This document shows, in pieces, positions 1 through 10,600 of a DNA stretch of 64,000 bases. Position numbers and translations under genes: made by a program. The notes beneath the pieces were generated by a model, which saw nothing but the letters and a program-made list of their open reading frames with translations, had not been told where the DNA came from and did no database searches. How positions within the stretch are numbered: the stretch's first letter is position 1; the number at the start of each line of letters is the position of its first letter. The DNA comes from Anas platyrhynchos (Eukaryota; Chordata; Aves; Anseriformes; Anatidae), in assembly GCF_047663525.1 (NCBI RefSeq), contig NC_092603.1:723501-787500 (forward strand), in the 5' to 3' direction.

Positions 1-822
1 ATAATGTCCCCGGGGTGTCTCCAGGTGTCCCTGGGTGTCCTCAAATGTCCCCAGGTGTCCCCAAATGTCCCCAGGTATCCTCAGATGTCCCCTGGGTGTC
101 CCCAAATGTCCCCAAAATGTCCCCAGGTGTCCCTGGGTGTCCCCAAATGTCCCCGGGTGTCCCCAGATGTCCCCTGGGTGTCCCCAGGGTGTCCCCAGGG
201 TGTCCCCAAATGTCCCCAGGTGTCCCCAGGGTGTCCCCAGGGTGTCCCCAAATGTCCCCAGGGTGTTCCCATGTGTCTCCCAGGTGTCCCTGGGTGTCCC
301 CCAGGTGTCCCCAAATGTCCCCAAACATCCCCAAATGTCCCCAGGTGTCCCCAAATGTCCCCAGAATGTCCCCAGATGTCCCCTGGGTGTCCCCAGATGT
401 CCCCTGGGTGTCCCCAGGGTGTCCCCAGGGCGTCCCCAAATGTCCCCAAAATGTCCCCAGGTGTCCCCAGGGTGTCCCCAAATGTCCCCAGGGTGTCCTT
501 GGGTGTCCTCAAATGTCCCCAGGTGTCCCCAAATGTCCCCAAAATGTCCCCAGATGTCCCCTGGGTGTCCCCAAATGTCCCCAAGGTGCCCCGGGGCTGT
601 CCCCAAGTTGCCCTGGCACCGTCCCCGTGTTCTGGGGTGCCCCAAGACTGTCCCCAGGGTGTCCCCAGATGTCTCCCAGGTGTCCCCAAATGTCCCCTGG
701 GTGTCCCCAAATGTCCCCAAATGTCCCCAGGTGTCCCCAAATGTCCCCAAATGTCCCCAGGTGTCCCCAGGTGTCCCCAAATGTCCCCAGGTGTCCCCAG
801 GTGTCCCCAAATGTCCCCCCCC
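1..822. repeat. C-rich minisatellite, DHX16 intron
   Basis: This consists of imperfect tandem copies of TGTCCCCAGG/TGTCCCCAAA (about 10-11 bp, with longer super-units), C-rich on the coding strand, running up to the acceptor of exon 825-987. The long open frames here are produced by the repeat. Confidence 0.95.
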
Positions 823-824
823 AG

Positions 825-3800
825 GTACGGCTGCACGGAGGAGGTGCTGACGGTGGCGGCGATGCTGTCGGTGAACAACGCCGTCTTCTACCGGCCCAAG
901 GACAAGGTGCTGCACGCCGACAGCGCCCGCCTCGGCTTCCACGTGCCCGGCGGCGACCACCTCGTGCTGCTCAACGTCTACAACCAGGCACGGGGGGCAT
1001 TTTGGGGACGTTTGGGGACGTTTTGGGGGTGTTTGGGGATGATTTGGGGATGCTTGGGGACGCTTTGGGGACGTTTGGGGATGTTTCAGGGGTGCTTGGG
1101 GATGATTTGGGGGTGTTTGAGGACGTTTTGGGGATGTTTGGGGACGTTTGGGGACCACCTCGTGCTGCTCAACGTCTACAACCAGGTAGGGGGGCATTTT
1201 GGGGACGTTTGGGGACGTTTGGGGACGTTTGGGGACGTTTCGGGGGTGTTTGGGGGCGATTTGGGGGTGCTTGGGGATGCTTGGGGACATTTGGGGACAC
1301 TGGGGATGTTTGGGGACACTTTGGGGATGTTTGGGGACGTTTGGGGACGTTTTGGGGACGTTTGGGGATGATTTGGGGGTGTTTGGGGATGTTTGGGGAC
1401 GTTTGGGGACGTTTTGGGGATGTTTGGGGACGCTTTGTTTGGGGATGTTTGGGGACGTTTGGGGACCACCTCGTGCTGCTCAACGTCTACAACCAGGCAC
1501 GGGGGGCATTTTGGGGACGTTTGGGGACGTTTGGGGACGTTTTGGGGACGTTTCGGGGGTGTTTGGGGACGATTTGGGGGTGTTTGAGGATGTTTTGGGG
1601 ATGCTTGGGGACACTTTGGGGATGCTTGGGGACATTTGGGGACACTGGGGATGTTTGGGGACATTTTGGGGATGTTTGGGGACGTTTGGGGACATTTCAG
1701 GGGTGTTTGGGGATTATTTGGGGGTGCTTGGGGATGTTTTGGGGACGTTTGGGGACCACCTCGTGCTGCTCAACGTCTACAACCAGGCACGGGGGGCAAG
1801 GGGGGCACTTTGGGGACGTTTGGGGATGATTTGGGGATGCTTTGGGGATGTTTGGGGATGTTTGGGGACATTTTGGGGATGCTTGGGGACGCTTGGGGAC
1901 ACTTTGGGATGCTTTGGGGACACTTAGGAACGCCTGGGGGGGCTTTGGGACACTTTGGGGACATTTTGGGGATGTTTGGGGGCATTTTGGGGGTGTTTGG
2001 GGATGATTTGGGGGTGCTTGGGGATGTTTCAGGGGTGCTTGGGGATGATTTGGGGGTGTTTGAGGACGTTTTGGGGATGTTTGGGGACGTTTGGGGACCA
2101 CCTCGTGCTGCTCAACGTCTACAACCAGGCACGGGGGGCATTTTGGGGACGTTTGGGGACGTTTCGGGGGTGTTTGGGGATGTTTGGGAGATGTTTGGGG
2201 ACATTTGGGGGATGCTTGGGGACATTTGGGGACGTTTTGGGGATGTTTGGGGACGCTTTGGGATGCTTTGGGGACACTGGGGATGTTTGGGGACATTTTG
2301 GGGATGTTTGGGGATGTTTTGGGGATGCTTGGGGACATTTTGGGGGTGTTTGGGGATGATTTGCGAATGCTTGGGGACGCTTTGGGGACACTGGGGACAC
2401 TTAGGAACACCTGGGGGGGCTTGGGGACACTTTGGGGACACTTTGGGGATGTTTGGGGACACTTTGGGGATGCTTTGGGGACACTTTGGGGACATTTGGG
2501 GATGCTTGGGGACACTTTGGGGATGTTTGGGGACATTTTGGGGATGCTTGGGGACACTTTGGGGATGCTTGGGGACACTTTAGGGACACTGGGGGTGATT
2601 TGGAATGCTTTGGGACACTTTGGGGACACTTTGGGGATGTTTGGGGATGTTTTGGGGACACTTAGGGACACTTAGGGGATACTGGGGATGCCTTGGGATG
2701 CTTTGGGGACACTTTGGGGACATTTGGGGACACGTTGGGTGGCACCGGGCTGTCCTAGGGCCATGGGGCCGGGTGCTTGGGGCGTTTGGGGGATCCAGGT
2801 CCCGGTTCTGACCTGTCCCTGTCCTGTCTGTCCCCTCCTGTCCCCATGTCCCCGTGTCCCTCTCCCTGTCCCCGTGTCCCCCGTTGTCCCCCGTTGTCCC
2901 CGTTGTCCCCGTGTCCCCCGTTGTCCCCGTGTCCCCCGGTGTCCCCGCAGTGGGTGGCGAGCGGCCACTCGGTGCAGTGGTGCTACGAGCACTTCGTGCA
3001 GGCGCGGTCGCTGCGGCGGGCGCGGGACGTGCGGGAGCAGCTGGAGGGGCTGATGGAGCGCGTGGAGATCGCCCCCGCCTCCTGCAACGGGGACCTGCTG
3101 CCCGTCCGAAAGGTGCCCCCAAAAGCCCACCCCAAAAAAAGGAGGAGGACCCCAAAAAAAGGAGGAGGAGCCCCCCAAAAAAAGCAAAAAAAACGACGCA
3201 GGAATCCCAAAAAACGCAGAAAAAACAGGCAGGAAACACCCAAAAACGCAAAAAATGCACAGGAAACCCCAAAAAACACGCAGGAAAACCCTAAAAAATA
3301 CACAGGGACCCCCCCAAAAAACACGCAGGAAACCCCAAAACCCACCCAAGGATCCCAAAAACCCAACCAGAGACCCCAAAACCTCACACAGGGACCCTAA
3401 AAACCTATCAAGGGACCCAAAAACCCACACAGGGACCCTAAAAACCCAACCAGAGACCCCAAAACCCCACCAAGGACCCCTAAAACCTCAACCAGGGAAC
3501 CCAAAACCCCACCAAGAGACCCCAAAACCCACCCAAGGATCCCAAAAACCCAACAAGGGACCCCAAAACCCAACCAGGGAACCTAAAAACCCAACCAGGG
3601 ACCCCAAAAACCCACCCAGGGACCCAAAAACCCACCTAGGGACCCGAAAAACCCAACCAGGGACCCTAAAACCCAACCAGGGACCCCAAAACCCAACCAG
3701 AGACCCTAAAAACCCAACCAGGGACCCAAAAACCCCACCAAGGGACCCCAAAACCCAACCAGGGACCCTAAAAACCCAACCAGGGACCCCTTTTATCCCC

Positions 3801-6800
3801 TCCTGGGTCCCCCAGGACCCCATTTCCCCTCTCAGGACCCCAATTCCCCCCCCAAGCTTCCCATTTCCCCCCCAGGACCCCATTTCCCCCCCTTGTGACC
3901 CCCAATTCCCCCTTGTGACCCCCATTTCCCCCACCAACCTCCCTGAGTCCCCCCTGGGGACCCCAATTCCCCCCAACCTCCCCGTGTCCCCCCCCCCAGC
4001 ACCCCATATCCCCCCTCAGGACCCCCATATCCCCCCCGGGGACCCCATTTCCCCCCCCAAACTCCCCATTTCCCCCCCCAGCACCCCATTTCCCCCTCAG
4101 GACCCCCATTTCCCCCTTGGGGACCCCATATCCCCCCTTGGACCCCCATTTCCCCCCCCAGGACCCCAATTTCCCCCCCAAGGACCCCAATTCCCCCCCC
4201 AGCACCCCCAATTCCCCTCTCAGGACCCCAATTCCCCCCCCAAACTCCCCATTTTCCCCTTCCTGGGTCCCTCAGGACCCCATTTCTCCCCCCAAGCCCC
4301 CCATTTCCCCCCTTGGGACCCCCATTTCCCCCCTAGAACCCCCATTTCCCCCCCGGGGACCCCAATTCCCCCCCCAACTCCCTATTTCCTCCCCCAAACT
4401 CCCTGTGTCCCCCCTCCTGTGTCCCTCAGGACCCCATTTTCCCCCCTTTAGGACCCCCATTTCCCCCCTCCTGGGTCCCTCAAGACCCCATTTCCCCCCT
4501 TGTGACCACCATTTTTTCCCCGGGGACCCCAATTCCCCCCCGGGGACCCCAATTCCCCCCCCAAGCCCCTCCTTTCCCCCCTGGGGACCCCAATTCCCCC
4601 CCCAAACTCCCCATTTCCCCTTTCCTGGGTCCCTCAGGACCCCATATCCCCCCTCAGGACCCCATTTTCCCCCCCAGGCCCCCCCTTTCCCCCCCCAAGC
4701 CCCCCATTTCCCCCCCCAGCACCCCCATTTCCCCCTTTGGGACCCCCATTTCCCCCCCAAGGACCCCAATTCCCCCCCCAAACTCCCCATTTCCCCCCTG
4801 GGGACCCCATTTCCCCCCTTAGAACCCCCCATTTCCCCCTTGGGACCCCCATTTCCCCCCCTTGTGACCCCCATATCCCCCCCAGAGACCCCATTTTCCC
4901 CCCAAGGACCCCAATTCCCCCCTCCTGGGTCCCTCAAGATCCCATTCCCCCCCCCCCCCAGGACCCCATTTGCCCCCCCAAGTACCCCATTTCCCCCCCC
5001 AGGACCCCATTTCTCCCCTCCAGGACACCATTTCCCCTCTCAGGACCCCATATCCCCCCCCAGGACCCCATTTTCCCCCTGGGGACCCCAATTCCCCCCC
5101 CAACTCCCTTTTTTGCCCCCCCCCCAGGCCATCACCGCCGGCTTCTTCTACCACACGGCGCGGCTGACGCGGGGGGGGTACCGCACGGTGAAGCACCAGC
5201 AGACGGTGTTCGTGCACCCCAACAGCTCCCTGTTCCACGAGCAGCCCCGCTGGGTGCTCCAAGGAGTTCATGCGCCAGGTGGGGGGGGAAATGGGATTTT
5301 GGGGGGGTTTGGGGGGAAAAATGGGGTTTTGGGAAAAAGGGGGGAAAAAGGGGAAAAAGGGGAAAAATGGGGGTTTGGGGGGGAAAAATGCAGGTATGGG
5401 GGGGAAAAACGGGGAAAAAAAGGGGTATGGGGGGGAAAATGGGGAAAAATGGGGTTTGGGGAGAAAAGGGGTTTTGTGGGGAAAAATAGGGGGGTTTTGG
5501 GGAAAAAGGGGGAAAAAGGGGTAAAAAATGGGGGTATTGGGGTAAAAAATGGGGGTTTGGGGGAAAAAAGGGGGGGAAATGGTGGGTTTGGGGGGGGAAA
5601 ATGGGGTATGGGGGGAATAAAAGGGGGAAAAATGGGGGTTTTGGGGGGAAAAATGGGGGTTTGGGGGGGAAATGGGATTTTGGGAAAATCGGGGGGAAAA
5701 AGGGGAAAAAAAGGGGGTTGGGGGGGAAAAATGGGGGTATGGGGGAAAAAATGGGGGTTTGGGGGGGAAATGGGGGGATTTTGGAAAAATAGGGGGGAAA
5801 AAGGGGGAAAAATGGGGGTTTTGGAGGAAAAATGGGGGATAGTGGGGAAAAAAGGGGGGGAAAATGGGGTATGGGGGGAATAAATGGGGGTTTGAGGGGA
5901 AAAAATGGGGGAATGGGGGAGGAAAGGGGGAAAAATGGGGAAAAAAGGGGATTTGGGGGGAAAAATGGGGGTATTAGGGGGAAAAATGGGGTATGGGGGA
6001 AAAAGGGTGGTATGGGGGGAATAAAAGGGGATATGGGGGAGAAAAATGGGGAAAAATGGGGGGGAAAACTGGGGGTTTGGGGGAAAAAAAGGGTATGGGG
6101 AAAAATGGGGGAAAATGGGGGCATAGGGGGGAAAAAGGGGGGAAAAGGGTATGGGGAGAAAAATGGGGGTTTTGGGGGAAAAAGGGGAAAAAGGGGTGTT
6201 GGAAAATGGAGGGAATGGGGGTGGGGGGAAAAATAGGGGTTTTGGAAAAAAGGGGGAAAAAGGGAAAAATGCAGGTATGGGGGGAAAAACAGGGAAAAAA
6301 GGGGTATGGGGGAGGAAATGGGGGAAAAAAGGGGGAAAAAGGGTGTGTGGGGAAATGGGGAAAAATGGGAGTATGGGGGAGGGAAAGGGAAAAAATGGGG
6401 GTTTGGGGGGAATAAATGGGGGTATGGGGGGGGAAATGGGGTATTGGGGGAAAAAAGGGTATGGGGGGGAAAAAAGGGGGAAAAAAAGGATATGGGGAAA
6501 AAGAGGGGGTACAGGGATAAAAAAAGGGGGTAAAGGATAAAAAACGGGGGTATGGGGGAAAAATGGAGGTATGGGGGGGAAAGGGGGGAGAATAGGGATT
6601 TTTTGGGGAAAAAATGGGGAATGGGGGGAAAAAAGGGTCTGGGGCTGGTGCCAAGGGGTGAGGGGGGGGTGCGGGTATGGGGCTAACCGCAGGGTTATGG
6701 GGACGAGGAGGGGCCCTGGGGAATTTTGGGGTCACGGGACCCCCCTTGACCCTATTTGTCCCCCCCGACCCTATTTGCCCCCCTTGACCCTATTTGTCCC

Positions 6801-7485
6801 CCCCTTGACCCTATTCATCCCCCCCTGACCCTATTTGCCCCCCCGACCCTATTTGTCCCCCCTGACCCTATTTCTCCCCCCCGACCCTATTTGCCCCCCT
6901 TGACCCTATTTGCCCCCCCTTGACCCTATTTGCCCCCCCTTGACCCTATTTGCCCCCCCGACCCTATTCCATCCCCCTTGACCCTATTTGCCCCCCCCGA
7001 CCCTATTTGCCCCCCCTGACCCTATTTGTCCCCCCTGACCCTATTTGTCCCCCCTGACCCTATTCATCCCCCTTGACCCTATTTGTCCCCCCCGACCCTA
7101 TTTCTCCCCCCTTGACCCTATTTGCCCCCCCTGACCCTATTTGCCCCCCCTTGACCCTATTTGCCCCCCCTTGACCCTATTTGTGCCCCCCTTGACCCTA
7201 TTTGTCCCCCCTTGACCCTATTTGCCCCCCCTTGACCCTATTCATCCCCCCCTGACCCTATTTGCCCCCCCTGACCCTATTTGTCCCCCTTGACCCTATT
7301 TGCCCCCCCTGACCCTATTTGTGCCCCCCCCGACCCTATTTGTCCCCCCCCCCCAGGTGATCGAGATCGACAGCGCCTGGCTGCTGGAGGTGGCGCCCCA
7401 TTACTACCAGGCCAAGGAGCTGGAGGACGCCGGCACCCGAAAAATGCCCAAAAAATTGGGCAAAACCCGCGAAGAATTGGGTTGA
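825..7485 (+). CDS. DHX16: DHX16, DEAH-box pre-mRNA splicing helicase (3' part, four coding exons)
   Basis: DHX16 (Prp2 orthologue) is a nuclear DEAH-box ATPase that remodels the spliceosome before the first splicing step. Visible exons are 825-987, 2951-3112, 5128-5278 and 7357-7485 (stop TGA 7483-7485). The upstream exons with the helicase core lie left of the window. The exons encode the C-terminal HA2/OB-fold region; key peptides are [72 protein letters not shown], [15 protein letters not shown] sequence and the C-terminal [11 protein letters not shown], all close to mammalian DHX16. Two oddities are visible. The first exon ends CAG followed by GC rather than GT. The third exon is 151 nt and lacks about 23 nt that would encode the conserved YHELVLTT stretch, which shifts the frame before KEFMRQ. 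Identity is very secure; exact splicing of the first exon is not. Confidence 0.93.
988..2745. repeat. G-rich minisatellite with embedded exon-end copies, DHX16 intron
   Basis: Tandem TTTGGGGACG/TTTGGGGATG units are G-rich on the coding strand and are the reverse-complement type of the array at 1-822. Four copies of the 3' end of exon 825-987 lie inside it, at about 1151-1185, 1461-1496, 1751-1786 and 2093-2128. Confidence 0.93.
3300..3790. repeat. AACCCAACCAGGGACCCC minisatellite, DHX16 intron
   Basis: Units of about 20-22 bp built around CCCAACCAGGGACCCCAAAA are preceded by an A-rich segment (3115-3300). A nearly identical unit fills the last ATAT1 intron. Confidence 0.9.
3800..5120. repeat. 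CCCCATTTCCCCCCCAGGA minisatellite, DHX16 intron
   Basis: C-rich tandem units of about 18-22 bp with GGACCCCCATTTCCCCCC cores run into the acceptor of exon 5128-5278. Confidence 0.93.
5279..6650. repeat. Polypurine GGGGAAAAATGGGGG minisatellite, DHX16 intron
   Basis: About 1.37 kb is almost free of C on the coding strand. Short units alternate G-runs and A-runs with occasional TTTGGGG. It begins right at the donor of exon 5128-5278 and is the complement type of the C-rich array before that exon. Triplex and quadruplex potential is high. Confidence 0.93.
6740..7345. repeat. GACCCTATTTGCCCCCC minisatellite, DHX16 intron
   Basis: About 30 tandem units of 17-20 bp (GACCCTATTTG(C/T)CCCCC(C/T)T) run up to the acceptor of the last DHX16 exon. 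Confidence 0.95.
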
Positions 7486-7648
7486 AAACCCCCAGGAAGG
7501 GGTTTTGGGGTCACCAAGGGGGTTTTGGGGACATTTGGGGGGTTTTGGGGCCATCCCAAAGCCCCTAATGGAGTTTTGGGGGACGAAAATCTCGCTGTCC
7601 CCCGCGCCGCGCCGTTTTTGGGGTGAAATCCGGAATTTATATATTTTT

Positions 7649-7654
7649 TTTAAT
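7649..7654 (-). terminator. C6orf136 poly(A) signal (ATTAAA on the minus strand)
   Basis: On the minus strand ATTAAA lies about 42 bases past the C6orf136 stop codon (7696-7698). It sits 8 bases from the oppositely oriented DHX16 signal, so the two transcripts probably overlap at their 3' ends. Confidence 0.55.
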
Positions 7655-7661
7655 TCTGTAC

Positions 7662-7667
7662 ATTAAA
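7662..7667 (+). terminator. DHX16 poly(A) signal (ATTAAA)
   Basis: An ATTAAA hexamer lies 177 bases past the DHX16 stop, within a short AT-rich patch (7637-7676) that stands out from the GC-rich surroundings. It gives a short 3' UTR. The opposing gene ends in the same patch. Confidence 0.7.
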
Positions 7668-7695
7668 TTATTTTTTTGGGGTGGGGTGGGGGTCT

Positions 7696-10600
7696 TCATG
7701 CGGCTCCCGGGGGTCCCGAAGCTCCCGGGGGTTTTAGGGTGAGGTTTAGGGCCGGCCCCGACCCCGATTCGGCCACCGCCAGCGCCACGGCGGCGGCCAC
7801 CAGCAGCTTCTTGGGCTCCGTCACCGCCGGGGGGGCCGGCATCAGCTTTGGGGGGGGGGGCAAAAATTGGGGGAAAAAAAGGGGATTTTGGGACAGGAGG
7901 GGCTCGGGGTTGTCCCTGGTGTCCCTTTTTGTCACCGTCCCCTTACCTTGTCCACGCGGTGGCAGCGGATGAGGCCCCGGGAGTCGAGGAAGAAGGTGGA
8001 GAAAGCGTCGTAGGATCTGGGGGGGGAATTTTGGGGAGATTTTGTGGGGATTTGGGACATTTTGAGTAAATTTGGGGTGTTTGGGGTGTTGGGGGCAGGG
8101 GTTGGGGTCTCAATGCGGGGGGATTTGGGATGTAGGGGGGGGATTTGGGGACATTGGGGAGGGTTTGGGGACATTTTGGGGGGATTTGGGACATTTTGGG
8201 GGGATTTGGGGATAATTTGGGGTGTTTGGGGGGGATTGAGGGATAATTGGTGTTTTTGGGGGGGATTTGGGGATAATTTGAGGTATTTGGGGGTAATTTG
8301 GGGTGTTTGGGGTGTTGGGGTCTCAATGTGGGGGGTTTGGGGACATTGGGGGGGGTTTGGGGACATTGGGGGGAATTTGGGGACATTTGGGGGGATTTGG
8401 GGATAATTTGGGGTCAATTTGGGGTGTTTGGGGTGTTGGGGGCAGGAGTTTGGGGTCTCAATGGGGGGGGTTTGGGGGCGTTTGGGGGGATTTGGGACAT
8501 TTTGGGGGGATTTGGGGATAATTTCGGGTGTTTGGGGGTGATTTGGGGGTGTTGGGGACATTGGGGGCAGGGGGTTGGGGTCTCAATGTGGGGGGTTTGG
8601 GGACATTGGGGGGGATTTGGGGACATTTTGGGGGGGGTTGGGGGTAATTTGGGGTGTTTGGGGGGATTTGGGGATAATTTGGGGTGTTTGGGGGGGATTT
8701 GGGGTCAATTTGGGGTGTTCGGGGTGTTTGGGGGTGTTGGGGACATTGGGGGCAGGGGGTTGGGGTCTCAATGTGGGGGGTTTGGGGACATTGGGGGGGA
8801 TTTGGGGACATTTTGGGGGGGATTTGGGGATAATTTGGGGTCAATTTGGGGTGTAATGGGGCCGTAAGGGGCCAAGAGGTGACAACGGGGACAAAGGGGA
8901 ACAAAATGGGCTAAAAGGGGGCCAAAATGGGCCAAAAGGAGGGCAAAATGGGTTAAAAGGGGCCAGAAATGGGTCCAAAGGGGGCCAAAACGGGTCCGAA
9001 GGGGCCTAAAACGGGGCCAAATTGGGCCATAAGGGGCCAAGAGGTGACAATGGGGACAAAGGGGACCAAAATGGGGCTGAGGGGTTACGAAATGGGATGA
9101 AGGGGCACAAAATGGGGAGAAATGGCACAAAATGGGGAGAAAGAGCAACAAAATGGGGACAAAGGGGCAAAAAATGGGTCCAAAGGGGCCCAAAACGGGT
9201 CCAAAACGGGTCCAAATGGGGCCATAAGGGGCCAAGAGGTGACAATGGGGACAGAGGGGGACAAAATGGGCCAAAATGGAGAGAAAAGGGGCCAAAATGG
9301 GATGAAGGGGCACAAAAATGGGGAGAAATAGGGTCAAAAGGGGGCGAAGATGGACACAAAACGGGGCCAAATGGGCCCAAAACGGGTCCGAAGGGGGCCT
9401 CAAACGGGGCCAAGAGGTGACAATGGGGACAAAGGGGAACAAAATGGGGACAGAGGAGAACAAAATGGGGACAAAGGGGTTACAAAATGGGATGAAGGGG
9501 AACAAAATGGGCTAAAAGGGGCACAAAATGGGTCCAAAGGGACACAAAATGGGGCTAAAGGGGCACAAAACGGGTCCAAAGGGGTCCGAAACGGGTCCGA
9601 ATGGGGCCATAAGGAGCCAAAAGGTGACAACGGGGACAAAGGGGAACAAAATGGGGACAAAGGGGAACAAAATGGGACTATGGATGTACAAAATGGGATG
9701 AAGGGGCACAAAATGGGGAGAAAGGGGCACAAAATGGGGAGAAAGGGGCCCAAAACGGGTCCAAAGGAGCCCAAAACGGGTCCAAATGGGGCTAAAACGG
9801 GTCCAAAACAGGTCCGAATGGGGCCATAAGGGGCCAAGAGGTGACAACGGGGACAAAGGGGACCAAAATGGGGCTGAGGGGTTACAAAATGGGATGAAGG
9901 GGCACAAAATGGGGAGAAAGGGGAACAAAATGGGTCAAAAGGGGGCAAAAACGGGCACAAAAGGGGGCCAAACGGGGCCAAAACGGGTCCAAAACGGGTC
10001 CAAAGGGGGCCGTAAGGGGCCAAGAGGTGACAACGGGGACAGAGGGGAACAAAATGGGGACAAAGGGGACCAAAATGGGACAGAGGGGTTACAAAATGGG
10101 ATGAAGGGGCACAAAATGGGGAGAAAGGGGGCGAAAACGGGCACAAAACGGGTCCAAAGGAGCCCAAAACGGGGCCAAAAGGGGCCTAAAACGGGTCCAA
10201 ATGGGGCCAAAACGGGTCCAAATGGGGCCGTAAGGAGCCAAAAGGTGACAATGGGGACAAAGGGGGACAAAATGGGATTATGGAGGTACAAAATGGGCTA
10301 AAAGGGGCCCGAAATGGGTCCAAAGGGGCACAAAATGGGGAGAAAGGGGCAAAAAATGGGTCCAAATGGGGCCAAAACGGGTCTGAAGGGGGCCAAAACG
10401 GGTCCAAAACGGGTCCGAATGGGGCCAAGAGGTGACAAGGGTGACAAAGGGGACAAAGGGGACAACGGGGGGGTGCTGACCGCAGCAGCTCGCGTTTGTC
10501 CTTGCGGTAGAAGCGCAGGAGGCAGAGGTGGAAGGGGAGCCCGGTGAGGCGCCAGCGGGCGCGGATGCTGCAGTCCTCGGGGTGCTGCGTTAGGGCCAGC

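Noticed and set aside
4-1829. Long overlapping open frames (up to about 600 codons) at 4-1829 on both strands
   Set aside because: They consist of CPQMSPGVP-type repeats from the minisatellite in several frames and both strands. Only the short exon at 825-987 (possibly to 1185) has homology.
3760-5120. Proline-rich protein gene ([10 protein letters not shown]-type frame)
   Set aside because: The frame is the translated C-rich minisatellite of a DHX16 intron with no start context, conserved domain or splice support.
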